Notes: generated by a model not told the origin, from the sequence alone. A DNA stretch of 64,000 bases from Adhaeretor mobilis (GCF_007741515.1 NZ_CP036263.1:3459178-3523177); one strand, 5' to 3'. Shown: positions 26,119 through 35,953, counted from the stretch's first letter. Program-made: numbers and translations.

Positions 26119-26483
26119 TCCAAAAGGATAACCACTTACGTCACACCTAGCCCAATCCGCTGTATTCATCAGAGACGAAGGTTTCTCTTGCCGCATTTGT
26201 GTCGAAGTCGTTGAAATCGCTGGGCACATTCTTAGAGTCCTCAGCAACGCGTTTGTTTTCAAGACAAGCGAGCTGATGGAGGAAAGTTGGCATCCGCCTC
26301 GGTGCATATTTCGAGTGGCGTACGGCTCGCAACTCTCTTTTCGAAAGTTGACTAGCCTGTTGGCGGCGATTCCAGGAGTTGGCCTCCGCGTCGAGCCAAG
26401 TTGCGAGGGTAGTGATTTGAAAGAAATCAAGGATGAGTAGCTTCGCCTCTGTCATGAAATAAGCTCCCAAGGAGGGAAAGATA
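26119..26483. other. Intergenic stretch upstream of csrA
   Basis: No gene recognised. Should hold the promoter of the csrA-led group; a strong ribosome site (AAGGAGGG) lies at 26469-26476. Confidence 0.4.
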
Positions 26484-26702
26484 TTGGTGCTGAGCCGAAA
26501 ACGACTGGAAAGCATAATGATTAGCGACAACATCGTCGTGACAGTTTTGAAGATACAGCGCAACAAAGTGCGTATTGGTATCGATGCTCCAAAGAAAATC
26601 CCTGTTCTACACAGTGAGCTACAGAATCAGATCCTTAAATCACCAAGGGTAACTCCCGACGCAAGAGCCGAATTGAAGAATGGAGTGCAATCATGCACTT
26701 GA
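26484..26702 (+). CDS. csrA: CsrA-type RNA-binding translational regulator
   Basis: 72 residues. The chain VLSRKRLESIMISDNIVVTV and KVRIGIDAPKKIPVLHSELQ is the CsrA/RsmA fold, including the N-terminal (L)VLSRK strand and the IDAPKxIPVxRxE-like RNA-binding segment (here VLHSEL, so the usual Arg before Ser-Glu is His). CsrA dimers bind GGA motifs in mRNA leaders and alter translation or decay, often of carbon storage and motility genes. The start is TTG at 26484, seven bases after AAGGAGGG; no ATG is available, and the family's MLVLSRK start supports this. It overlaps the next gene by 10 bases. Confidence 0.88.
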   Translation: MVLSRKRLESIMISDNIVVTVLKIQRNKVRIGIDAPKKIPVLHSELQNQILKSPRVTPDARAELKNGVQSCT

Positions 26703-27100
26703 TTGAAATGATGGCCTGTACCCCCAGATATGTCTTGATGGACGGAAATAGCCGAATCGGTCCCAAAGTGGCGCTATTAAATTCTGACTGCAGCTGCATC
26801 TCAATTTACGGATTCTCGGCTAAAAGTTTCTATGACAAGTTTTCTTTGCAGAGCGACCTGTCCTTAACACCCTATCCACTAGTCAAGGGCTATTTGCAGA
26901 ACCAAGTTGATTCAGCAGGCGATAGCCTTATGCTCGTGGTCGTAGATGCAGCAGGGGTAGATGAGCCATTTCTAGACGCAGCAACAATGGAGGCTGTGTT
27001 GGAGGCGCAAGAAAACAAAGCGAGTCACGTAGCTGTGAATTATCGGCTGGCATTCGATCAGAAAACGAACGATTACACAGTGACAAAGTCGGTTCTGTGA
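26693..27100 (+). CDS. Hypothetical protein coupled to csrA
   Basis: 135 residues. The ATG lies inside the last codons of csrA, so translation is coupled. Segments RYVLMDGNSRIGPKVALLNS, GFSAKSFYDKFSLQSDLSLT and PYPLVKGYLQNQVDSAGDSL suggest a compact alpha/beta protein. No signal peptide, membrane segment or catalytic motif is visible. I do not recognise the family with confidence. A role connected with CsrA (partner or antagonist) is only suggested by the overlap. Confidence 0.65.
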   Translation: MHLIEMMACTPRYVLMDGNSRIGPKVALLNSDCSCISIYGFSAKSFYDKFSLQSDLSLTPYPLVKGYLQNQVDSAGDSLMLVVVDAAGVDEPFLDAATMEAVLEAQENKASHVAVNYRLAFDQKTNDYTVTKSVL

Positions 27101-27165
27101 TTCGATAGACATATTAAATGACGAGAGTATGGATTTCGTAGCAATGCAATCTTAGGAGAGGGATC

Positions 27166-27375
27166 ATGAGCATGAATTGGAATGGGATCAAAAATAACTG
27201 GAACGCTGTGAGTGACAAGATCAGGTGTACATGGGGCAAGCTTAGCGATGATGATCTGAGATCCATCGCTGGTCGACGTGATCAGCTTGCGATCATGCTC
27301 CAAAGACGCTATGGGTACGTAACAGCAGTTGCAGAGAACAAGGTCGACCAGTTCGTGCAGGAGTTAAACCGTTAG
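27166..27375 (+). CDS. CsbD-family stress protein
   Basis: 69 residues. MSMNWNGIKNNWNAVSDKIR followed by WGKLSDDDLRSIAGRRDQL and LQRRYG matches the CsbD family, small abundant proteins induced by general stress in many bacteria; the biochemical role is unknown. AGGAG lies a few bases before the ATG. It sits between the csrA pair and the enzyme I gene on the same strand, consistent with a stress-related group. Confidence 0.88.
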   Translation: MSMNWNGIKNNWNAVSDKIRCTWGKLSDDDLRSIAGRRDQLAIMLQRRYGYVTAVAENKVDQFVQELNR

Positions 27376-27507
27376 TTTGAAGCTTCACGTTTTGCTTGGC
27401 GACAGCGCAGGAATTTTGAGACGCTGCCTGAACTGCTAATCGTGTCCTCTACGCATAGAGTACTTCCCTTTGCCTGTAACGCTGATCTTAACTGATAAGG
27501 AGTTCGC

Positions 27508-29262
27508 ATGTTACGCTTGGAAGGGATTTCCATTTCGCCTGGTTTCGCAAGTGGGACTGCCGTTGTCTATGACTATGAAGTTGGGCGACGGATTGAAGTG
27601 TTGCACTCCAATGTTTCGCCTGTGGATGTTGAATCTGAATGGAAACGACTCGATGATGCGTTGGAACGATCGCGGCAAGACTTGCAGCTGCTCGAGCAGA
27701 CATCCTCAAAGCAGCCGAATCTAAGCAAATCGGTGGCGCTATTATCGGCCCATTCGGCGATGACGCACGAAATTGCCGAGCTGGTCAAGCAACACGTTGG
27801 CCGAGAGCTGGTCAATGCGGAAGAAGCGCTTGATTCGGTGATCTGCCATTGGGTGGAACGATTGCAACGGCTCGACAACGACTATCTGCGGCAGAGGGAG
27901 CAAGACGTCCGGGATGTGGGAAGAAGAATGACAAGGAATCTAGCAGGGACTCTGCCGTGGAGCAGAGGCCCCTTGCCACCCGGATCGATCATTGTCGCTC
28001 GAGAGCTTTTGCCGTCGGAAGCCATAGAGCTTGCGAATTGTGGCGTGGCGGCGATTATCACTGAACAGGGTGGGAGATACAGCCATACCGCCATCCTCGC
28101 TAGGTCATTAGATATTCCCGCTGTAACAAGCATTCTCCACGCGACTTCTGAAATTCATCCTGGAATGAAATTGCTCGTAGATGGCCAGAGTGGAAATGTA
28201 ACGCTATCGCCATCCGAGTCCGACGAAGAATCTTTTGCAGAGCGAAAACAATACTACGAAATGCTGGTCGCGTCGCTGGTCGCCAAAGAGGATACGCCGT
28301 GTACAACTCAGGACGGCATAGAACTCTCGCTACTGGCCAACATCGGAGTCCCCGAGGAGGTTGAAGCCGTGGCGAAACACGGTTTTGCTGGGGTCGGGCT
28401 ATTTCGAACAGAGTTTCTCTTTCTCGAATCACTTGAGCGACCTAGCGTACAAACACAGGTCGAAATGTTTGAGAAGATGGCGAAGGGTCTCGATGGTCAA
28501 CCATTGGTAATTCGCACTTTCGATCTCGGTGGTGACAAACTGCCGCCGTTTCTTCTGAAGGAGGAGTCGGAGACGCATCGGAAGCTTCATTTGCGGGGCT
28601 TGCGCTTCTCACTTGCCGAGCGAGTCCTCCTGGAAGAGCAACTACACGCCATTTTACAGGTCGCTCAAACGTCGGACGTACACGTCTTGTTTCCCATGGT
28701 GATCGGCGGCGATGACTTGTCGCAAGCCATTGCCGTAGTCGACCGTGTCATCAAGAAGTTTGGCTTCCTGCGTACTCCTCCGATCGGGGCAATGATTGAA
28801 ACGCCGGCGGCACTCTATGCCCTAGACGAGATTCTCGATCTTGCGGACTTTGTAGCCCTCGGCACGAATGATCTCACCCAATACATGCTAGCCACGGATC
28901 GGGAATTGGAAGCAGGCAAGAACGATTGCACTGCTATGCACCCGGCTGTCCTTAGAGCAATCAAGCAGGTCGTCTTGGCAGCAGAAAAGCATCAGTGTCC
29001 CATCTGCGTATGCGGTGAAGAGGCGGGAGACGCTGACTTCGCGTGCTTGCTTGTAGGACTGGGCATCCGCGAACTAAGTCTCAGCCTAGGACGAGGTGTC
29101 GTTATCCGTAAAGCTCTGCACGGGATCAATTCGCAGGAAGCGAGAGAGACCGCAGACCAGGCTCTTCGCTGCCAAAACCCGATAGAAGTACGCAAACTGC
29201 TTGCGGTTCTGGGTACCAGTGTGGCTGAGTCGACTCCCTCTTTCCTGGCCCCCCCCTACTAA
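27508..29262 (+). CDS. ptsI: PTS enzyme I (phosphoenolpyruvate-protein phosphotransferase)
   Basis: 584 residues, normal length for enzyme I. The N-terminal HPr-binding helical part is followed by the phosphohistidine segment GGRYSHTAILARSLDIPAVT (His about residue 194), then a PEP-binding TIM barrel with GVGLFRTEFLFLE, FDLGGDKLPPF, RGLRFSL, PIGAMIETPAAL, DFVALGTNDLTQYMLATDR and the catalytic Cys in CVCGEEAGD (about residue 501). Enzyme I takes phosphate from PEP to His and passes it to HPr. No HPr or sugar-specific EII gene is in the window, so it may feed a regulatory (nitrogen- or HPr-kinase-type) circuit. ATG at 27508 has AAGGAG 5 bases upstream. Confidence 0.93.
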   Translation: MLRLEGISISPGFASGTAVVYDYEVGRRIEVLHSNVSPVDVESEWKRLDDALERSRQDLQLLEQTSSKQPNLSKSVALLSAHSAMTHEIAELVKQHVGRELVNAEEALDSVICHWVERLQRLDNDYLRQREQDVRDVGRRMTRNLAGTLPWSRGPLPPGSIIVARELLPSEAIELANCGVAAIITEQGGRYSHTAILARSLDIPAVTSILHATSEIHPGMKLLVDGQSGNVTLSPSESDEESFAERKQYYEMLVASLVAKEDTPCTTQDGIELSLLANIGVPEEVEAVAKHGFAGVGLFRTEFLFLESLERPSVQTQVEMFEKMAKGLDGQPLVIRTFDLGGDKLPPFLLKEESETHRKLHLRGLRFSLAERVLLEEQLHAILQVAQTSDVHVLFPMVIGGDDLSQAIAVVDRVIKKFGFLRTPPIGAMIETPAALYALDEILDLADFVALGTNDLTQYMLATDRELEAGKNDCTAMHPAVLRAIKQVVLAAEKHQCPICVCGEEAGDADFACLLVGLGIRELSLSLGRGVVIRKALHGINSQEARETADQALRCQNPIEVRKLLAVLGTSVAESTPSFLAPPY

Positions 29263-29267
29263 TCAAG

Positions 29268-29498
29268 ATGCACAATAACAAGAAACCCGAACCACTGAAT
29301 CCTTGTCCGAGGCCAGGAAAGTGTCCTATCTGTGGATTTTCGACGTATTCATTGTCCGGTATTCATCCACAGTGTGCCGTCTCACAGGCGGATGAACCGC
29401 GACGCCTACGATTGGTTGCTGAAAGAAAGGCGAGAATCGATCTGGTAAAGAGGGACGTCGGGAGGACGGAAATCACAACAGGCACTCAACCCGAATGA
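29268..29498 (+). CDS. Small Cys-rich (zinc-ribbon-like) protein
   Basis: 76 residues, starting 5 bases after the enzyme I stop. The pattern C-x5-C-x2-C then H-x2-C (PCPRPGKCPICG ... GIHPQC) could bind one zinc. The C-terminal half is basic and helical (PRRLRLVAERKARIDLVKRD). I do not know the family; tight spacing to ptsI suggests co-transcription. Confidence 0.65.
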   Translation: MHNNKKPEPLNPCPRPGKCPICGFSTYSLSGIHPQCAVSQADEPRRLRLVAERKARIDLVKRDVGRTEITTGTQPE

Positions 29499-29550
29499 TT
29501 GGACGATGTAGCGATGTTACTCTTCCCGTTCCCTCGTAAGAAATCCACAA

Positions 29551-31884
29551 ATGGCCTATTCCAACCTACGTAAAATCGCTTTTGTTGGTGACTACCCTCC
29601 CCGCAAATGCGGCATCGCCACGTTTACCCACGATCTTCGCAGCGCGGTGGCACAATATGCCCCGTCCGAATGTATCGTCGTTCCTGTTGATGACTTGGCT
29701 GAGAGCTACGATTACCCGTCCGAGGTGCGTTTCCAGATCGCTGAACAAGACCTGGACTCCTACCGACGTGCGGCTGACTTCATCAATTGCAGCGATGTCG
29801 ACGTGGTTTCATTGCAACATGAGTTCGGCATCTACGGGGGACCCGCCGGAGGCCACATTCTGACGTTCTTACGTGACTTGCGATGTCCGGTAGTAACAAC
29901 TCTTCACACCGTATTACCCGAACCGAGCGTTGATCAGCGACGTGTGATGGACCAACTGGTGGAGCTTTCAACTCGGCTGGTCGTGATGACCCAACGCAGC
30001 AAGTCCATGCTTGAAGAAGTCTACAAAGTTCCGGAACACAAGATCGATCACATTGTGCATGGCATTCCAGATCGTCCCTTCGCTGATCCCAATTACTATA
30101 AAGACCAGTTTGGTGTCGAAGGTAAGTACGTGGGGCTAACTTTTGGTTTACTCTCGCCCAATAAGGGCATCGAAACCGTCCTGCAGGCTTTGCCTGAGGT
30201 CGTTAAGGAAGTGCCGAATTTTGTGTATCTCATCCTGGGAGCAACCCATCCTAGCTTGGTGCGGTCTGAAGGTGAAACTTATCGCATCCGTCTAGAGCGG
30301 ATGGCCAAAGAGTTGGGAATTCAGAAGCACGTCAGCTTCTACAACCGCTTTGTGGAATTACGCGAGTTGACCGACTTCATTGGTGCTGCCGACTTGTACA
30401 TCACACCCTACTTGAACGCCGCCCAGGCTGTCTCTGGGACACTGGCCTACTCCTTTGGTTGCGGGCAAGCAGTGATATCAACGCCCTATTGGCACGCCGA
30501 GGAATTGCTGGCCGACGACCGTGGCGTCCTTGTTCCATTTGCTGATTCCCCGGCGCTCGCTCGGGAGATGGTTGCACTGCTGGGTGACGATCAGCGCCGT
30601 CACGCCATGCGAAAGCGAGCCTATCTCCTCGGGCGAGAGATGGTCTGGAGTCATGTTGCCGGTTTGTACCTCAAATCCTTCGAGGCCGCGCGGCGCAATC
30701 GCAGCCACTTACCAAAACCGCTGGCAGTTCGAACTTTGGAAGAGCAGCAGCTGATCATGCCGCGTTTGAATCTCGACCACCTGATGCGAATGACCGATTC
30801 GACGGGCATCCAGCAACATGCTTGTTATTCGATTCCAAACCATCAAGAAGGCTACTGTACCGATGACAATGCCAGGGCATTAATACTGACAGTGCTGCTA
30901 GAAGAACTGGGGAAGGATTCACGAGAAGTACATCATGCCGCGTCGACGTACGCTGCCTTCCTCAACTATGGGTTTGATCCAGAGACTGGACGTTTTCGCA
31001 ACTTCATGAGTTACGACCGGCAATGGTTGGAACGGGACGGTTCGGACGATTCGCAAGGTCGGTCGATCTGGGCTCTGGGTACCTGCATCGGTCGATCACA
31101 TCGGCGTAGTCTTCAGTCCTGGGCGGTTCAATTGTTCGAAAAGGCGTTGCCTACCTGCGCTGAGACAACTTCCCCGCGCACTTGGGCCTATATACTGATT
31201 GGTATCCACGAATACTTACGTCGATTTAACGGCGACCGACTCGTCAATCAAGTACGTGAGGTGCTGACTGACAAACTGATTGCATTGTATGAAAACACGG
31301 CAACGGAGGATTGGCCCTGGTTCGAGGACGTAGCATCTTACAACAATGCCAGGATTTCGCAGGCTTTGATTCTCAGCGGACGTTGGAGTTGCAACGAGCG
31401 AGCCACTCAAATCGGGCTTCGATCATTGCGGTGGTTGGCAGAACAGCAATTGTCACCGTCGGGTCGATTTCGCCCAATCGGGTGCAATGGCTTTTCCCGC
31501 CGAGGTGAGCTGGCTGCCGAGTATGACCAACAGCCTATCGAAGCGCATGCAATGGTGTCTGCTGCGATTGAAGCGTTCGCGGCTACCGATGATCCTTTTT
31601 GGTGCGAACAGGCGCATCTTGCATTCGACTGGTTCCTTGGTCGCAACGATCTTGGGCAATCCTTATACGACACCGGCACCGGCGGCTGCCACGATGGTCT
31701 GCAAGAGAATCGCGTCAACGAGAACCAAGGTGCCGAATCAACCTTAGCGTTCTTGCTTTCCTTGGCGGAGATGGAACTACTTGAGAGCTCCTTCGCTGCA
31801 TTCAAGTCGAAGCCTACTGTGGCAAGAATTGCCCACGCGAAGCCGGAGACCCCGAGACTTACGCATGCAGATGGAACTTACTAA
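29551..31884 (+). CDS. GT4 glycosyltransferase fused to an alpha/alpha-toroid domain
   Basis: 777 residues. Residues about 1-390 form a GT-B glycosyltransferase of family 4: N-terminal KIAFVGDYPPRKCGIATFTH with a Gly-rich loop, LQHEFGIYGG, TTLHTV, LTFGLLSPNKGIETVLQAL for donor binding, and LYITPYLNAAQAVSGTLAYS in place of the usual EGFGL block. Residues 400-760 form an all-helical domain (GYCTDDNARALILTVLLEE, SIWALGTCIG, NARISQALILSG, EYDQQPIEAHAMVSAAIEAF) resembling glycosidase-type toroids. It may join sugars and hold or process the acceptor. Followed by GH130 and a second GT4 gene; the three form a carbohydrate unit, possibly mannose-based. Confidence 0.82.
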   Translation: MAYSNLRKIAFVGDYPPRKCGIATFTHDLRSAVAQYAPSECIVVPVDDLAESYDYPSEVRFQIAEQDLDSYRRAADFINCSDVDVVSLQHEFGIYGGPAGGHILTFLRDLRCPVVTTLHTVLPEPSVDQRRVMDQLVELSTRLVVMTQRSKSMLEEVYKVPEHKIDHIVHGIPDRPFADPNYYKDQFGVEGKYVGLTFGLLSPNKGIETVLQALPEVVKEVPNFVYLILGATHPSLVRSEGETYRIRLERMAKELGIQKHVSFYNRFVELRELTDFIGAADLYITPYLNAAQAVSGTLAYSFGCGQAVISTPYWHAEELLADDRGVLVPFADSPALAREMVALLGDDQRRHAMRKRAYLLGREMVWSHVAGLYLKSFEAARRNRSHLPKPLAVRTLEEQQLIMPRLNLDHLMRMTDSTGIQQHACYSIPNHQEGYCTDDNARALILTVLLEELGKDSREVHHAASTYAAFLNYGFDPETGRFRNFMSYDRQWLERDGSDDSQGRSIWALGTCIGRSHRRSLQSWAVQLFEKALPTCAETTSPRTWAYILIGIHEYLRRFNGDRLVNQVREVLTDKLIALYENTATEDWPWFEDVASYNNARISQALILSGRWSCNERATQIGLRSLRWLAEQQLSPSGRFRPIGCNGFSRRGELAAEYDQQPIEAHAMVSAAIEAFAATDDPFWCEQAHLAFDWFLGRNDLGQSLYDTGTGGCHDGLQENRVNENQGAESTLAFLLSLAEMELLESSFAAFKSKPTVARIAHAKPETPRLTHADGTY

Positions 31885-31891
31885 GGCCAAA

Positions 31892-33361
31892 ATGTCAAAC
31901 AACGTCATCAATCTCAAACGAACCGGCACGGTACTCAAACCGGACCAGTCACGCGTTCTATTACGACCGTTTAGTCCTGGAGATTCACAGCGAACCAATA
32001 GGATCATCACCCGGATAATGGCTCTCCCCGAAGAACAGGTTGGCCATCTACTGGATGAAGTTACCGCCGAATTCTCTCAGCGACACCGGGAAATCCGCCG
32101 CATGTTTCTGGAGCGTTTCGAACAGGTCCGGCAAGAGCATGATCCGAAAGGAGGCCTATCCGAAGAAAGAAGACTTTTGATCGGCTCCTACTTCCTCGCC
32201 GAATATACTCTCGAATCTGCCGCGCTTTTTAATCCCTCGATCGTGATGCACCCGGACCAAGCCGGTTTGCCGCCAGGAGCCCTGCGGTTCACACTCAGCC
32301 TGCGTGCAACGGGAGAAGGCCATATCTCTTCGATCACCTTTCGCACCGGCATCATACACTCAAATAATCAGATCGAAGTACTGGACGCTGCTGGCTACCT
32401 CTCGGAGCCGCGTCAAATACCTAACCCCGCCTATGAAAAGGGCTTGTTCACACGGAAACTTCGAGAGCTTGGATTCAAGAGTGAATTCACAGGCCGGGTC
32501 ATCGATAAACTGGGTGATTCGTTCGACATGCAAGAACTTCGAGCCGCCCTCGATGCAGAATTGGATCAAGAACGTCATTCGCAAGGCGTTTTGCAAGAGG
32601 ACCAGAACACTGCGCACGGGATCTGGATGCTGGCTCAGTCCAACTACGAAGTCCAATTTCAGCCCGAACAACAGCTTTCCGAGCGCATCCTGTTTCCGGC
32701 AACTCCCTCGCAGAGCAACGGCATCGAAGATGCAAGGTTTGTCCGCTTTCAGAATGATGACGGCAGCTACATCTACTACGCCACTTTCACGGCCTTCGAT
32801 GGCAATGTAGTCATGCCCGAGTTGGTGGAAACCGTTGATTTCCTTCGTTTTCGCTTCACTACTCTAAACGGACCCGCTGCGCAAAACAAAGGCATGGCCA
32901 TGTTTCCCCGAAAAATTGACGGGCACTATGCGATGCTTGCGCGGCAGGACAACGAGAGCATCTATCTCAGCTACTCCGATAACGTCCATTTCTGGAATGA
33001 ACGACAAGTGCTGCTGAGGCCGACCTTCTCTTGGGAGCTGATTCAAATCGGGAACTGTGGGTCACCCATTGAAACCGATGCTGGCTGGCTGGTGCTAAGT
33101 CACGGTGTCGGCCCACTACGCAAATACTGCATCGGTGCGTTCCTGTTGGACCGCGACGATCCGAGCAAGGTTATTGGACGCCTGCGCGCACCCCTAATTC
33201 AGCCCAACGAGAACGAGCGAGAAGGCTACGTACCGAACGTTGTCTACACGTGCGGAGCACTGCTACACAAAAGCGAACTCATCATCCCGTATGGATTGGC
33301 TGACCATGCCACAGGTTTTGCAACAGTTCCCGTTGAGGACGTTTTGGCAGCGATGGAGTGA
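31892..33361 (+). CDS. GH130-family glycosidase/phosphorylase-like protein
   Basis: About 489 residues from the ATG at 31892 (AAGG just upstream, 7 bases after the previous stop). The C-terminal 300 residues form the five-bladed propeller of GH130, with NGIEDARFVRF, YIYYATFTAFDG, PRKIDGHYAMLARQDNESIY, GNCGSPIETDAGWLVLSHGV, YCIGAFLLDRDDPSKVIGR and YVPNVVYTCGALLHKSEL. GH130 enzymes cleave beta-mannosides, most by phosphorolysis. The N-terminal 150 residues are helical and not typical of the shortest family members. Flanked by two GT4 genes. Substrate not determined. Confidence 0.82.
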   Translation: MSNNVINLKRTGTVLKPDQSRVLLRPFSPGDSQRTNRIITRIMALPEEQVGHLLDEVTAEFSQRHREIRRMFLERFEQVRQEHDPKGGLSEERRLLIGSYFLAEYTLESAALFNPSIVMHPDQAGLPPGALRFTLSLRATGEGHISSITFRTGIIHSNNQIEVLDAAGYLSEPRQIPNPAYEKGLFTRKLRELGFKSEFTGRVIDKLGDSFDMQELRAALDAELDQERHSQGVLQEDQNTAHGIWMLAQSNYEVQFQPEQQLSERILFPATPSQSNGIEDARFVRFQNDDGSYIYYATFTAFDGNVVMPELVETVDFLRFRFTTLNGPAAQNKGMAMFPRKIDGHYAMLARQDNESIYLSYSDNVHFWNERQVLLRPTFSWELIQIGNCGSPIETDAGWLVLSHGVGPLRKYCIGAFLLDRDDPSKVIGRLRAPLIQPNENEREGYVPNVVYTCGALLHKSELIIPYGLADHATGFATVPVEDVLAAME

Positions 33362-33378
33362 GCGAAGGTTTGCGCACC

Positions 33379-34419
33379 ATGACGAAAAAGAAAAAACGAA
33401 TCGCAGTACTCTCACCAGTAGCTTGGCGGACTCCTCCGCGCCGATACGGTGCTTGGGAGACCGTCGCCAGCAATATCACAGAAGGCCTCGTCGCCCGTGG
33501 TTGGGATGTGACGCTTTTCGCAACAGGGGATTCCCTAACTAGCGCTAACCTGCATGCAGTTGTGGACAGGGGATACGAAGAGGATTCGACGGTCGACCCT
33601 AAGGTGGCCGAATACCTTCACATCTCCGAAGTATTTGAACGAGCTGCTGATTTTGACCTAATCCATAGTCACTACGACTTTATGGCATTGACCTATACGC
33701 GACTGATCAGCACGCCTGTGCTGACCACGATCCACGGGTTTTCCTCTCCTCAAATCATGCAGGTGTATCAGAAATATCGCGACGGTTACTTTGTTTCCAT
33801 CAGCGACTCGGATCGAGCGCCAGGGCTGAATTACCTGGCAACTGTCTACAATGGTATTGATCTCACGCTGTACCCGCTGCAGTCAGCGTACGGCGACGAC
33901 TTAATTTTTCTTGGCCGGATTCACCCCGACAAAGGTGTTCATCAGGCGATCGAGGTTGCTCGTCAAAGCGGTTTACCGCTTCTAATTGCGGGCATTATTC
34001 AGGATAAGACCTACTTCAGAAAGCAGGTGGAACCGTATCTTGATGGTCGGCAAATCCGTTACATCGGACCGGTGGACGTATCAGGCAAAAATAAATTGTT
34101 TGCCAGTGCGCGAGCACTGCTACATTTGAACACGATCCCAGAACGATTTGGGCTTGTTCTGGCAGAGGCGAATGCCGCTGGCGTCCCCGTGGTCGCGATG
34201 GACCTGGGCTCCTGCCGTGAAGTGATCGAAGACGGGCGGACTGGCTTTCTGGTAAACAACGTGAATGAAGCCGTGCAGGCCCTGCAAAAGCTTTCCGAAA
34301 TAGACCGCGTTGACTGCCGCAAGCACGTCCAACGACGGTTCTCTCTCGACACGATGGTCGATGCGTATGAACGAGTCTATGGCAAGATCTTTGACCACGA
34401 AAGGAAGAAGCGATCATGA
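33379..34419 (+). CDS. GT4 glycosyltransferase
   Basis: About 346 residues from ATG 33379; an alternative GTG start at 33358 overlaps the GH130 stop. GT-B fold: KKRIAVLSPVAWRTPPRRYG and AWETVASNITEGL at the N-terminus, DLIHSHYDFMAL, VLTTIHGFS, VYNGIDLTLYPL, LIFLGRIHPDKGVHQAIEVA for donor contact, and ERFGLVLAEANAAGVPVVAM with the family's E-x7-E motif. This is a typical retaining family-4 transferase, acting in the cytoplasm on a sugar nucleotide. Third gene of a GT4/GH130/GT4 unit that probably makes and trims one glycan or osmolyte; product unknown. Confidence 0.88.
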   Translation: MTKKKKRIAVLSPVAWRTPPRRYGAWETVASNITEGLVARGWDVTLFATGDSLTSANLHAVVDRGYEEDSTVDPKVAEYLHISEVFERAADFDLIHSHYDFMALTYTRLISTPVLTTIHGFSSPQIMQVYQKYRDGYFVSISDSDRAPGLNYLATVYNGIDLTLYPLQSAYGDDLIFLGRIHPDKGVHQAIEVARQSGLPLLIAGIIQDKTYFRKQVEPYLDGRQIRYIGPVDVSGKNKLFASARALLHLNTIPERFGLVLAEANAAGVPVVAMDLGSCREVIEDGRTGFLVNNVNEAVQALQKLSEIDRVDCRKHVQRRFSLDTMVDAYERVYGKIFDHERKKRS

Positions 34420-34660
34420 GATGCAAAATCGTCAAGCGATATTTAAAGAACCCAATCCGCACTAAATCTGCTATCCCCAAACCCAGTGAAAACAGTTCAC
34501 TACACGGCAAAACGTTTTCTATTGCTCTGTAGAATACTTACCTCAGATAATCATGATGTTGTGTGTGATCGAACGCAGCCTTATCTTTTGATTTTGGAGT
34601 TTCGTTCCACGGGTTCACAGTGCTGATCCGAGCAGTCGTTAGATCATACTGTTCACTGTT

Positions 34661-35766
34661 TCAACTTGCCAACGTTGTCCATACTTCTTGTCGTCGAAGA
34701 GGACAGCCATTAGCTTTCGCCACATTGTCCGTGGTAGCTTCTTGGTACGCCTGCCACGCTTGGGAGGAATGACCTTCTTCATGCCGAGCTTCTCTCGAAG
34801 GCCTTGTCGCCTGATTCCACTGAACGAGCGGCATTCCGAGTTGTGTGAATCGGTTGAGGATTTGGCAGCGTAGCCTTGCTTCGATTTGCTGATGGCACAA
34901 CTTGCGACTGGTGAGCTTACCGCCGAAGATCGCTTTCAAGCGATACATGGTCGTCTCGACCAAGCTCCGCGTGTGTTAACCGGCCTGCACCTTCCAAGAC
35001 CGGCGACTCGTCCGCTTGATCTCCCGAGTCGCTTCATCACGTGCAAACGAGGCTCCGAAGAATTTCCGTGCTGTTTAATCACGGCATTCTTCTGCGGAGG
35101 AATTACCGGCTCGGTTGCTTCCCACTCCAAACGGTCATAGACCTTCGGTTGATCGTAGGCCCCATCGCCGTAGAAATTGACGATCGGCTCTTCCACTTGA
35201 GCAAGTAAGCCGTCGACTTGGTCGCCATCGTGCTGGTCGTTCTCGGTGAGAAGTTCCGCAAGGATCTCTCCCGTTTCAGGATCGATCCCCACGTGCAGCT
35301 TGCGCCACGTGCGACGCTTGCTCACGCCATGCTTGCGTGCTTTCCACTCTCCCTCTCCGTAGACTTTCAGACCTGTGCTATCGACCACGATGTCCCGTGG
35401 ACCTTTCGTAGGCTTCACCGACAGAGAAATCTCCATCTTGGCGGCCCGCTTTTGCAGGCTCGTGTAGTCAGGGATCTTTACCTGAGCGTCCATCAACTTC
35501 ACCAGTGAACGACCGAAGCCTTCGGTCTGACGGTAGGTCAGCCCAAAGACTTCTCGCAACGAGAGTAGGCAGCGAATTGCTGCGTCGCTGTAGATGTAGG
35601 GTTGGCCGACTTTGGTTTCGAGATTCTCGTGTTCCCAGCCGATGAGCACATCTTCTTCCAGCCAGAGCGTCACGTCGCCTCGCCTGACGAGCGCTTCGTT
35701 ATACTCGTTCCAGTTCTTGACTTCGTAAGCTTTGCCCTCAGTCCTGGATTTCGCACGTTTGGCCAT
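34661..35766 (-). pseudogene. IS5-family transposase with frameshift and stop
   Basis: The first 240 codons (from 35766) are intact: VKNWNEYNEALVRRGDVTLW, RCLLSLREVFGLTYRQTEGF, IVVDSTGLKVYGEGEW (first Asp), RRTWRKLHVGIDPETGEI and NFYGDGAYDQPKVYDRL (second Asp). Near 35050 the frame changes: the correct continuation ARDEATREIKRTSRRSWKVQ lies in the next frame, has a TAA where a Tyr codon is expected, and then resumes as SLVETTMYRLKAIFGGKLTS (with the Glu). One frameshift and one nonsense change, so inactive. No terminal repeats were found by eye. Confidence 0.85.
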
Positions 35767-35953
35767 CGATCGCTCCGCGATTGAGAGAAGAAAGTCCGTT
35801 CAACACACTTCTACGCTGCGAAGGGAAGAATCGTTAGACAAGGCCGGTATCTGCGGTAAAAAACACCAAAGTCATGAATTCTTGCTGCCCTCTCGAATTA
35901 TCTTGAGGGATTAGTTCTTCAAGTGGACACTTACCCAGTAAGGAGCGTGTAAT

